Of a DNA stretch of 36,283 nt, positions 16,394-23,446 are shown piece after piece. The notes under the pieces were generated by a model. It searched no databases. It was not told the origin of the DNA and worked only from the letters and a program-made list of their open reading frames with translations. The stretch's first letter is position 1. The number at the start of each line of letters is the position of its first letter. Source of the DNA: Candidatus Eisenbacteria bacterium (lineage in GTDB: Bacteria > Eisenbacteria > RBG-16-71-46); contig DASTBI010000204.1 of NCBI GenBank assembly GCA_035712145.1, forward strand, positions 1-36,283, read 5' to 3'. A program made the translations under genes and the position numbers.

Positions 16394-16749
16394 GGTGTTC
16401 GCTCCCGCGTCACTTCGATGACGGCCCGGCCTCCGGTGGTCCAACCCAGGTTCTGCTTGGCGATGCGCACCCGGACGCGCCGCACCGAGAAGCGGTCGAG
16501 AATGGTGTCGGCCGTCCGCTTGGCCAGCGCCTCGAGGAGGTGGAAGCTCTCGCCCTCGACGACCTCGCGAACCGCGCGGTAGAGATCGTCGTAGTCCACG
16601 GCGTCGGCGAGGCGGTCGCTGGTTTCGGCGCGTTCATCGGTCGGTTCGAGCTCGAGGTCCACTTCCAGACGCTGTCCTGCTTCTTTCTCGTAGGGGCGCG
16701 CGCCGTGGTGCCCGAAGACCGAGAGGCCTTCGAGCCGGATGATCGCCAT
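16390..16749 (-). CDS. folB: dihydroneopterin aldolase
   Basis: This 119-residue enzyme cleaves dihydroneopterin to hydroxymethyl-dihydropterin and glycolaldehyde. The family pattern is complete: IRLEGLSVFGHHGARPYEKE, then RLEVDLEL, DAVDYDDLYRAVREVV, the conserved glutamate in FHLLEALAKRTADTIL and the C-terminal strand RVRIAKQNLG. It is the first gene of operon A; its ATG is at 16749, with a run of G on the message strand upstream. A promoter and a leader hairpin lie just before it. Confidence 0.95.
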   Translation of the reverse strand: MAIIRLEGLSVFGHHGARPYEKEAGQRLEVDLELEPTDERAETSDRLADAVDYDDLYRAVREVVEGESFHLLEALAKRTADTILDRFSVRRVRVRIAKQNLGWTTGGRAVIEVTRERTP

Positions 16750-16774
16750 GTCCCCCCCGGGCCGATATCAAACC

Positions 16775-16799
16775 GGCGGACGGCCGCCGGCCGACCGCC
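16775..16799 (-). promoter_or_regulatory. strong hairpin in the folB leader
   Basis: GGCGGACGGCC (16775-16785) and GGCCGACCGCC (16789-16799) pair over 11 positions with one mismatch around a three-base loop. On the message strand it is followed by GGTTTGATATC and then, 26 bases after the stem, by the folB ATG. It lies between the promoter and the gene, so attenuation or control of translation is possible. It might also simply end operon B transcripts. Confidence 0.4.
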
Positions 16800-16850
16800 T
16801 TGCGCGACACGTGCAACGCGAAGACGTCTGTGACGTCCAAATGCTGCGGG

Positions 16851-16880
16851 AGTCTAGGCACCGGCCTCGCAAAGGGTCAA
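16851..16880 (-). promoter_or_regulatory. promoter of operon A (folB onwards)
   Basis: On the minus strand TTGACC (16880-16875) and TAGACT (16856-16851) are separated by 18 bases. It is the best -35/-10 match I found. Transcription would begin near 16844, giving a leader of about 95 bases. It lies 50 bases after the stop of operon B's last gene. Confidence 0.6.
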
Positions 16881-16929
16881 GCGAGCGAGGCCGCGATCCG
16901 CCGCCGGCGACTTGACGTGAAGCGCTTGT

Positions 16930-18939
16930 TCAGGGTCGCGACGTGGTGCCGAGCGCTCCGGGTCCGAGCTCGCGCAGCAGCGCGGGCAATCGCGTGCGCG
17001 CGATGCGATACTCCGTCGAATCGAGCCCGCCCGCGAGCGTGGCGCGATACGCTTCGAGCGCTTCGAACCGCGCACCCATCGCGTCGTACGCGCGCGCCAG
17101 CCAGAAGACGTCCTGGCTCCTGCGGCCGATGCCGCAGGCCACCGAGAGCTCGAGCGCCGCGGAGCGCGCGCTCCCCCATTTCAAGAGTGACTTCCCCAGC
17201 GCCAGGTGCGCCGAAGCCGATGTGGGATCTCGCACCACGTCTTCAATGATCCGGGTGACCTCGCGCTGCGCGCCGGCGCGGTCGACGCCGCTGAAGCCCA
17301 CCAGCAATCGCATCGCGAGCGTGTCGGCCGCCGGCGCAAGACCCGAGCGGCGCGCCGCTTCCCACCGGGTGCGGGCCTCCTCGGTTCTCTGCGCGGACGC
17401 CAGCGCCGCCACGGTCGGATAGATGAGCTCGCGGTCGTCCGGCCGCTCGGCGAGCGCGGCTTCGAAGCAGGCCGCGGCCGGCGCGTGGCGCGCGAAGACC
17501 AGCAATCCTTCACCGACCCGCGCTCGCACCTGCGCATCGGCGGTCTCGAAGCGCATCCCCTGTCCCGAGGCGTCGCGGCGCAGTACGCCGAAGGGCCGCC
17601 CCGCGTCCTCGGGGGTGAGCTCGGCGATGAAGCGCACGGAGACATCCGGATCGTGACATACCGCACGAGCGCCGACGTCGAGGGCGAGTCGCACCGCCGA
17701 GTCGGGCGGCACACCGGCCGCGAACGTGCGCGGCACCGAGCGCAGCTGCGGACACCACGGACGCAGCGCATCCAGCAACGGCTGGAGTGACGCGGCGCTC
17801 GCCCTCACCGCCGACGCGCTGGTGAACTTCGGCGCGCCGCGATCGATGGCGAGCGCCGCGTTCGCGCAGAGACTCAGGACGGCCGCGAGCGCCGCGACGA
17901 TGCGGGCCGGCCATGGCTCTTTGCGTGTCATGCCGGCGACGGCGAGCGCCAGACCCAGCGCCGGCACCGCGAAGCGCGCCGCGCGCGGCGTCTCGGGCGA
18001 CAACGCGAGAGGCACGAGCGGCAGCAACATGGCGGCGAGACCGACCTGCAGCAGGGGGCTCTTCGATGGAGCCGCGGAGCGGCGTCCCAGCGTCGCGATG
18101 CCCGCGGCCAGCATGACCGCCACGAGCAGCCATGGGGCGTCGCGGGTCAATGCCGAGAAGCCTTCGCCCGTTCCCACCGGCAGCCAGGAGCGGAGCAGCC
18201 ACGGCAGCGCGCGCGCCCCCGCGGGGTCCGCCTTCACGACCGAAGGCGCGATGCGCGCCACGAGCACCGCGGCGGCGAAGCCGAGCACGAGTGCGGGCGC
18301 GAGCCGGCGGAGTCGCGGGCCAAGACCATCCGCCGGACGCTCGGCGCGGTCCGCCACCAGCAGGACCAGCGGCAGCAGGGCGTTCTCGATTCCGGCCAGC
18401 GGCGCGGCCGCGCAGGCCAGTGCGGCGAGCACGAAACGGCCGCGCGCGAACGCGGAGATCGCGGCGGCGCAGGTCAGCGCGGCGATCAGATCGCGAGCGC
18501 CCGACAACTGAGCCAGCGCTCCGCCGAGCGGCGGGAACGCCGTCCACAGCACACCCGCGATGAGACCCGCGCCCGCTCCGCCCCAGCGCTCGCCGGCGCG
18601 AAACAGGAGCCAGGCGGTGGCGACCGCCAGGCCCAGATGCAGCAGGTGGAAGGCGAAGGCGTCGAGCGGCACGACCCGCGACCACCACCACCACCACAGT
18701 TCGCGGGACAGCGGCGCATAGCTTCCGGCATAGGCGCCGCCACGGAGCAGCGCATCGACGTTCGTGCGCAGCGCGGTCGAGATCGCCGCCAGGTCGCCCT
18801 CGACGAAGCCCGTGCCCAGCGAGCGAAGGTGGAGCAGCGCGGCGAGCGCGACCCACGCGGCGAGCGCCAGACGCTCGGGAATGCCGAATGCCGCGGGCGT
18901 GCTTGCGCGCCTGGAGGCGTGAGGTTTCCGCTCGGTCAC
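16930..18939 (-). CDS. multi-spanning membrane protein (GT-C-like) with C-terminal TPR region
   Basis: This 669-residue protein has about eight to ten hydrophobic membrane segments in residues 15-375 and a soluble helical region from about 430 to 660. The latter holds TPR-like repeats (ARHAPAAACFEAALAERPDD, YDAMGARFEALEAYRATLA). The membrane part resembles GT-C glycosyltransferases, with a first loop FVEGDLAAIS and the segment SRELWWWWWSRVV. The first loop has EGD where active GT-C enzymes usually carry two adjacent acidic residues. It is clearly related in layout to the protein at 25079-26809. The GTG start at 18939 overlaps the dapD stop (GTGA). Transfer of a lipid-linked sugar is possible but not shown. 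Confidence 0.75.
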   Translation of the reverse strand: MTERKPHASRRASTPAAFGIPERLALAAWVALAALLHLRSLGTGFVEGDLAAISTALRTNVDALLRGGAYAGSYAPLSRELWWWWWSRVVPLDAFAFHLLHLGLAVATAWLLFRAGERWGGAGAGLIAGVLWTAFPPLGGALAQLSGARDLIAALTCAAAISAFARGRFVLAALACAAAPLAGIENALLPLVLLVADRAERPADGLGPRLRRLAPALVLGFAAAVLVARIAPSVVKADPAGARALPWLLRSWLPVGTGEGFSALTRDAPWLLVAVMLAAGIATLGRRSAAPSKSPLLQVGLAAMLLPLVPLALSPETPRAARFAVPALGLALAVAGMTRKEPWPARIVAALAAVLSLCANAALAIDRGAPKFTSASAVRASAASLQPLLDALRPWCPQLRSVPRTFAAGVPPDSAVRLALDVGARAVCHDPDVSVRFIAELTPEDAGRPFGVLRRDASGQGMRFETADAQVRARVGEGLLVFARHAPAAACFEAALAERPDDRELIYPTVAALASAQRTEEARTRWEAARRSGLAPAADTLAMRLLVGFSGVDRAGAQREVTRIIEDVVRDPTSASAHLALGKSLLKWGSARSAALELSVACGIGRRSQDVFWLARAYDAMGARFEALEAYRATLAGGLDSTEYRIARTRLPALLRELGPGALGTTSRP
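18682..18696. repeat. five tandem CCA/TGG triplets (five-tryptophan run)
   Basis: Five CCA triplets in a row read TGG on the minus strand and encode five consecutive tryptophans in the membrane/TPR protein, within SRELWWWWWSRVV. Triplet slippage here would change the length without shifting the frame. Confidence 0.8.
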
Positions 18940-19763
18940 ACCGGCACGCCGAACTCGCGCAGCGCCTGGTTGAGGGAGGTCTTCAGATCGGTCGAAGGTT
19001 TGCGCTCTCCGATCACCAGCGCGCACGGCGTGCCATACGTCCCGGAAGGGAACGTCTTGGGCGCGGTGCCGGGAATGACGACGGCTCGCGGCGGCACCCG
19101 TCCGCGCGTGATCTTCGCTTCGGCGCCCGTGACGTCGATGATCGGCGTGGAGGACGTGAGCACCACGCCGGCGCCGATCACCGCGCCGGCCTCGATGCGG
19201 ACGCCCTCGACCAGCACGACGCGCGAGCCGATGAAGCAATCGTCCTCGACGATCACCGGCTGGCTCTGCGGCGGCTCGAGCACCCCGCCCACGCCGACAC
19301 CCCCCGACAGGTGCACGCGGCGACCGACCTGCGCGCACGATCCCACCGTCGCCCAGGTGTCGATCAGCGTGCTTTCGCCGACGCGCGCGCCGACGTTGAC
19401 GTAACCCGGCATCAGGATCACGCCCGGCTCGAGGAAGCTGCCGTAGCGCGCCACCCCCGGCGGCACCACGCGCACGCCCGCGGCCGCGAGATTGCGCTTG
19501 AGCGGGATCTTGTCGTGGAACTCGATCGGCCCGGCTTCGAAGGTCTCTGCGGACCGCAAGCGGAAGAAGAGCAGGATCGCCTGCTGGATCCAGCCATGCG
19601 TCACCCAGTCATCGCCGCGCTTCTCGGCCACGCGCAGCCGGCCGCCGTCCAGCTCCGCGAGCGTGCCTTCCACCGCGCCGCGCACCTCGGGCTCGTCCAG
19701 CGGACGCGCGCCGGTGTACGCCTGGCCGATGACGGCGGACCAGCGCTCGACCACGGAGGTCAT
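18936..19763 (-). CDS. dapD: 2,3,4,5-tetrahydropyridine-2,6-dicarboxylate N-succinyltransferase
   Basis: This 275-residue enzyme succinylates tetrahydrodipicolinate in the diaminopimelate/lysine pathway. The left-handed beta-helix hexapeptides are visible from about 100 to 230. Signature segments are YVNVGARVGESTLIDTWATV, GSCAQVGRRVHLSGGVGVGG, VIVEDDCFIGSRVVLVEGV and GTAPKTFPSGTYGTPCALVIG. The length equals that of typical DapD (about 274). The ATG at 19763 overlaps the dapC stop by four bases. With DapC and DapE beside it, the succinylase branch is clearly assigned. Confidence 0.97.
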   Translation of the reverse strand: MTSVVERWSAVIGQAYTGARPLDEPEVRGAVEGTLAELDGGRLRVAEKRGDDWVTHGWIQQAILLFFRLRSAETFEAGPIEFHDKIPLKRNLAAAGVRVVPPGVARYGSFLEPGVILMPGYVNVGARVGESTLIDTWATVGSCAQVGRRVHLSGGVGVGGVLEPPQSQPVIVEDDCFIGSRVVLVEGVRIEAGAVIGAGVVLTSSTPIIDVTGAEAKITRGRVPPRAVVIPGTAPKTFPSGTYGTPCALVIGERKPSTDLKTSLNQALREFGVPV

Positions 19764-20926
19764 CGTGCGGGGGCGGCGGCCACCGAGCTCATCCGCTCGA
19801 CCGCTTGCCGGCATTGATCGAGCGTCGGCACCAGCGCCCAGCGGACGTAGCCGGCTCCCGCGGCATCGAGGAACGACCCCGGCAGCGCGATCACGCCCAC
19901 TCGCATGAGGCGCTCGACGAACGCCACATCGTCGCCGCCCGGCGCGCGGGTCCACAGGAAGAACGAGGCCTCGCTGGCTTCGATCGTCCAGCCGAAGCGC
20001 TCGAACGCGGCGCGCACCACGTCGCGCTTGGCGGCGTAGCGGGCGCGCAGGAGGTCGGCGTGCGCGTCGTCGTTCCACGCCGCGACCGCCGCCTTCTGGA
20101 TGAACTCGGGCGTGGACGCGCCGAGGTTGGGACGCAGGCGGCGCAGCGCCTCGATCAGCCGCGGATCGCCGGCCATGAAGCCGGAACGATAGCCGGTCAT
20201 CGCCGAGCGCTTGCTGAGCGTGTGGAAAGCGATCACGTGCTCGAGCCCGAACTCGAGGGCTGAGTGCGGCGGATCGCCGAAGTACACCTCGGAATACGCC
20301 TCGTCCGAGGCGACCCAGAAGCCGAAGCGCCGCGCCACGCCCAGCACCTTTTGAAATCCCTCGGCGTCGAGCGTCGCCCCGGTCGGGTTGTGCGGCAGGT
20401 TGAGCCACAGGAGCGCGGTGCGTGCCCACACCTCGTCCGGCACCTGGCCGGGGTCGAAGCGCCAGCCGAGAGCACTCGTGAGGGGCGCCCGCACCACCTC
20501 GGCGCCGGCCAGCACGGCGCCGGCTTCGTAGACCGGATACGCCGGCGATGGGATCACCACCGCGCGCCGCGCGGCGTCGCGATCCACCACCGCGAAGGCG
20601 AGCGAGAACACCGCCTCCTTGCTGCCGTTCACCGGCAGCACGTGACGCTCGGGATCGAGCGTCACGCCGAAGCGGCGTTTGCACCAGCGCGCGCACGCCG
20701 CGCGCAGCTCGGCGGTGCCCGCCACCGGCGGGTAGCTCGACACCACCGGCACCGCCTCGATCATCGCTTCGCGGATGAAGGCCGGGGTCTCCTCGCGCGG
20801 ATCGCCAATTCCGAAGTGGATCGCCTGAACCCCGGCCGGCACGAGCTGGCGCGCGCGCTGATCGAGCGCGACGAACGCGTAGGCGCCGCCCCGCTCGAGC
20901 CAGGGATGGAGCGGCGGGAGACTCAC
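19760..20926 (-). CDS. dapC: succinyldiaminopimelate aminotransferase (class I/II PLP enzyme)
   Basis: This 388-residue pyridoxal-phosphate aminotransferase has the PLP lysine at Lys239 in TLSKRSAMTGYRSGF. NLPHNPTGA (about 177-184), SDEAYSEVYFGD and SSYPPVAGTAELRAA are also typical. The family alone includes aspartate and other aminotransferases; the assignment to DapC rests on its place between dapE and dapD, with four-base overlaps on both sides. It should convert succinyl-amino-ketopimelate to succinyl-diaminopimelate using glutamate. The start is GTG at 20926, overlapping the dapE stop (GTGA). Confidence 0.93.
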   Translation of the reverse strand: MSLPPLHPWLERGGAYAFVALDQRARQLVPAGVQAIHFGIGDPREETPAFIREAMIEAVPVVSSYPPVAGTAELRAACARWCKRRFGVTLDPERHVLPVNGSKEAVFSLAFAVVDRDAARRAVVIPSPAYPVYEAGAVLAGAEVVRAPLTSALGWRFDPGQVPDEVWARTALLWLNLPHNPTGATLDAEGFQKVLGVARRFGFWVASDEAYSEVYFGDPPHSALEFGLEHVIAFHTLSKRSAMTGYRSGFMAGDPRLIEALRRLRPNLGASTPEFIQKAAVAAWNDDAHADLLRARYAAKRDVVRAAFERFGWTIEASEASFFLWTRAPGGDDVAFVERLMRVGVIALPGSFLDAAGAGYVRWALVPTLDQCRQAVERMSSVAAAPAR

Positions 20927-21981
20927 GCCGGCTCCATGAAGGTGGCGAGCGTGCGGAAGGCCGGCTCGAGATTTCCCAGCGGGCAATATTCGCCCTGCTG
21001 ATGCGCCTGCTCCGGGATGCCGGGTCCGTAATTGAAGGCGGGAATGCCGGCGGCGCTGAATTGCGCCACGTCGGTCCATCCCTGCTTGCCCGCGACCTCG
21101 AGACCGAAGCGCTGCACGAATTCGCGAACGTCCGGCGCCTCGAGCGCGACGCGTCCGGGCGGCGCCCGGTCCACCACCTGCAGCTCGAAGTCGTCCGGCA
21201 CCAGGCTGCGCAGCCGGGCTTCCGCCTGCTCGAGATCGCGGTCCGGCGGGAACCGGTAATTGAGGTTGGCGACCAGCTCGTCGGGGATCACGTTCTTCGC
21301 CACGCCGGCGCTCAGCGTGGTGACCTGGAGCGTCTCTCGATACTCCACCCCGTGGAGCGAGGTCGGCGTCACCGGAAAGCGCGTCACTTCGGCCAGCCAC
21401 GGCGCGGCGCGTCCGACCGCGTTGACGCCGAGCCAGGGCCTGGCGCTGTGCGCGCGCTTGCCCCGCACCGTGACCTCGACGTTCATCGAGCCCACGCAGC
21501 CCATCTCGGCTTTGAGCGAGGTGGGCTCGAGAAGCACCGCGAGCCGCGCCTCCTTGAGCCACTCCATCTCACGAATCAGACGCGTGAGCCCGTTGTTCTC
21601 GAGCGGGCCTTCCTCGGCGTCGTAGAACACGCAAGCCAGATCGAAACGCAGTGGGTCGGGATCGAGCCGCTCGGCGAGCGCCAGCATCACCGCGTCGCCG
21701 GCCTTCATGTCGCTGCTGCCGAGCCCCACGAGACGATCGCCGTCGCGAGACGCCGGCACGCCGTCGCCCGGCACGGTGTCGAGGTGGCCGGCCAGCACCA
21801 GCAGCGGCCGGCCGCGGCGCGGGCCGCGCCACACCACGGCGTTGCCCGAGCGCAGCACCTCGCCGTGCGCACGGGCGTCCAGACGCTCGTGGACCCATTG
21901 GGCGATCCGCGCCTCCTGGCCGGTGAGGCTCGGAATGTTGACCAGAGTCTCGAGCAGGTCCGCGAGATCGTCGGCGAGCAT
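20923..21981 (-). CDS. dapE: succinyl-diaminopimelate desuccinylase
   Basis: This 352-residue M20-family metallohydrolase releases succinate to give LL-diaminopimelate. Metal and catalytic residues are visible: His66 and Asp68 in AGHLDTVPGD, Asp91 in GLGSSDMKAGD, Glu123 and Glu124 in YDAEEGPLENNG, the glutamate of LLEPTSLKAE, and a late histidine in IPEQAHQQGEYC. It resembles the Actinobacteria-type DapE in the spacing of these motifs. The ATG at 21981 is chosen because the frame upstream is only shadow sequence of ygfZ. It is the first gene of operon B. Confidence 0.95.
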   Translation of the reverse strand: MLADDLADLLETLVNIPSLTGQEARIAQWVHERLDARAHGEVLRSGNAVVWRGPRRGRPLLVLAGHLDTVPGDGVPASRDGDRLVGLGSSDMKAGDAVMLALAERLDPDPLRFDLACVFYDAEEGPLENNGLTRLIREMEWLKEARLAVLLEPTSLKAEMGCVGSMNVEVTVRGKRAHSARPWLGVNAVGRAAPWLAEVTRFPVTPTSLHGVEYRETLQVTTLSAGVAKNVIPDELVANLNYRFPPDRDLEQAEARLRSLVPDDFELQVVDRAPPGRVALEAPDVREFVQRFGLEVAGKQGWTDVAQFSAAGIPAFNYGPGIPEQAHQQGEYCPLGNLEPAFRTLATFMEPA

Positions 21982-22004
21982 TCGGGTGGGTTCCAGGGCG
22001 CGCG

Positions 22005-22013
22005 ACTCTAGCA
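22005..22013 (-). promoter_or_regulatory. extended -10 element upstream of dapE
   Basis: The minus strand reads TGCTAGAGT, an extended -10 element (TGn then TAGAGT), about 24 bases before the dapE ATG. The -35 region (TGGCGC, 18 bases upstream) is weak. Confidence 0.35.
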
Positions 22014-22026
22014 CCGGTTCGCGACG

Positions 22027-22056
22027 TTGCGCCACACGACGAGCGGTCGTTAGCAT
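22027..22056 (+). promoter_or_regulatory. possible promoter of ygfZ with little or no leader
   Basis: TTGCGC (22027-22032) and TAGCAT (22051-22056) are separated by 18 bases. The -10 ends 6 bases before the ygfZ ATG at 22063, so the transcript could begin at the start codon. No Shine-Dalgarno sequence is seen there, which fits a leaderless message. Confidence 0.3.
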
Positions 22057-22062
22057 GCCGTC

Positions 22063-22872
22063 ATGAAACCTGGCCCGGCCGCGACCACGGCGCTCCACCT
22101 CCGCGGCAAGGATGTTCTGCCGCTCCTCCAGCGCATCTCGACCAACGCGCTCGTCGACCTGCCTTCGGGCAGCGCGCGGCCGACCTTGTTCTGCGACTTC
22201 CGCGGCCGGCTGCTCCACCGCGTGCTGGTCTATCTGACCCGGCATCGGACCGTGTGGCTGCTTCGAGACGACGCGCCCGGGGCGGAGCTGGCATCCTTCC
22301 TCGATCGCCACGTGTTCCGCGAGGACGTCACGATCGAAGACCGGTCGAGCGAGCTGCCGGTGGCGCTCGACCTGGCGGTGACCGAGACCCGGGAAGAGAA
22401 CGGCATCCCGCGCCGCGTGGCGTGCGGCGACGATCGGCTCGAAATCGGCGGGACGCCGCGTGTCGATGCCCGCGCGCGCATCCTCGCCGGCCGGCCGGCT
22501 CACGGCCACGAGATCGTCGACGCCTACAACCCGTTCGAGGTGGGACTCGGTGACGAAGTGCACCTCGACAAGGGCTGCTACACCGGTCAGGAAGCGCTGC
22601 AACGCCTCATCACCTACCACAGCGTGCGGCGTGGATTGGCCCGGGTCGAGGGACGAGGCGCCCCTCCGCCGACTCCGGCCGCGCTCGAGTGGGACGGCGA
22701 GCGGGCGGGTGCTCTCACCAGCGCCGCAGCCGACGGCACGGACCGCTGGATCGGTCTGGCGGTGATCCGTACCGAGCGACTCGAGTCGGGAGCGATTCCG
22801 ACACTTTCGGGGATTCCACTCCTGGCCGCACCCACGGCCCTCGAAACCCCGCGACCGCTCGGCCGGCCCTAG
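22063..22872 (+). CDS. ygfZ: folate-binding YgfZ/GcvT-like protein for Fe-S cluster maintenance
   Basis: This 269-residue protein belongs to the YgfZ/IBA57 branch of the GcvT fold. It helps mature or repair certain 4Fe-4S proteins and depends on tetrahydrofolate. The diagnostic motif KGCYTGQE is at residues 170-177, with the conserved Cys172. YNPFEVGLGDEVHLDKGC just before it, and TLFCDFRGRLLHRVLVY near the N-terminus, are also typical. It is shorter than Escherichia coli YgfZ (about 326). It diverges from dapE across 81 bases. The sequence after residue 200 is weakly conserved. Confidence 0.93.
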   Translation: MKPGPAATTALHLRGKDVLPLLQRISTNALVDLPSGSARPTLFCDFRGRLLHRVLVYLTRHRTVWLLRDDAPGAELASFLDRHVFREDVTIEDRSSELPVALDLAVTETREENGIPRRVACGDDRLEIGGTPRVDARARILAGRPAHGHEIVDAYNPFEVGLGDEVHLDKGCYTGQEALQRLITYHSVRRGLARVEGRGAPPPTPAALEWDGERAGALTSAAADGTDRWIGLAVIRTERLESGAIPTLSGIPLLAAPTALETPRPLGRP

Positions 22873-23141
22873 CCCCCGGCCGGAACGGCGTCGAGCCGGT
22901 TGACGGTTTTTTCCTCGTCGGCCGGCGGTTTTCTGCCGCGTTCCGTGCGGCGCGTCGCGTCCGGCGGGACGGTCCTCGGCGAGGGCGACGCGCCGATCGC
23001 CTTGGGCTCCATGGTCTTCGGCTGGAAACGGCCGTGAGCCTTCACGTCAGAGCACCCTCCGGCGGCTGTCAGGCAGACCCGACACTTCTTTCGCGCGCGA
23101 CCCTTCCGATCGACGACGCCCAACTGGACCGAACGCCGCAA
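22869..23141 (-). CDS. possible small cysteine-containing protein (uncertain)
   Basis: This candidate frame of 90 residues lies after groEL on the same strand. TTG at 23141 has GGAGG at a spacing of 8. Third codon positions are mostly G or C, as in real genes here. The product has a KKCRVCL...GGC cysteine cluster and a hydrophilic C-terminal half (RRTERGRKPPADEEKTVNRL). Its TAG overlaps the ygfZ stop. Nothing in it matches a family I recognise and the composition is low in hydrophobic residues, so it may be chance. Confidence 0.25.
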   Translation of the reverse strand: MRRSVQLGVVDRKGRARKKCRVCLTAAGGCSDVKAHGRFQPKTMEPKAIGASPSPRTVPPDATRRTERGRKPPADEEKTVNRLDAVPAGG

Positions 23142-23360
23142 GTCCTTCGCCTCCAACGACCAAGCCGGAGCACCTCCTGCCGCGGATTGCTTCTTGCGAA
23201 TACAGGACAGCGGCAAAGGGCCTGGCGATGGCACGACGGGCCCCCGCACGCGAAATCGAGCCGGGCTACTCTCGCGTCCTCGACACGACTCTTGGGCTAT
23301 CCCTATCCCGATCGTTCGAGAAGCGACGCTTGGTTCCCCAACCCGGCTCCAGTCAGGCGG

Positions 23361-23380
23361 CCCCTCGCGCAAGCGGGGGG
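23361..23380. terminator. 8-bp GC hairpin with a GCAA tetraloop
   Basis: CCCCTCGC (23361-23368) and GCGGGGGG (23373-23380) pair fully, with one T-G wobble, around the GNRA-type loop GCAA on the plus strand. TCGTCGTTTG follows on the plus strand. It is a very stable fold, possibly a terminator for plus-strand transcripts or part of an RNA. Confidence 0.4.
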
Positions 23381-23418
23381 TCGTCGTTTGTGCGAAGCGT
23401 TCGATCGCCAGCCGGGCG

Positions 23419-23432
23419 CCCTCGCGCGAGGG
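23419..23432. terminator. 14-bp palindrome just after the groEL paralog
   Basis: CCCTCGCGCGAGGG is a perfect palindrome 14 bases after the stop codon at 23447-23449. It may act as the 3' end structure of operon C. No T tract is present. Confidence 0.35.
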
Positions 23433-23446
23433 ACCCCGCGCGCCAC

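Larger units (their letters stand above)
23142..23446. other. non-coding stretch downstream of the groEL paralog
   Basis: About 300 bases without a supported gene. The part nearest groEL holds two strong hairpins (listed separately). The part around 23220-23360 shows no motif I recognise; an undetected small RNA cannot be excluded. Confidence 0.45.
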
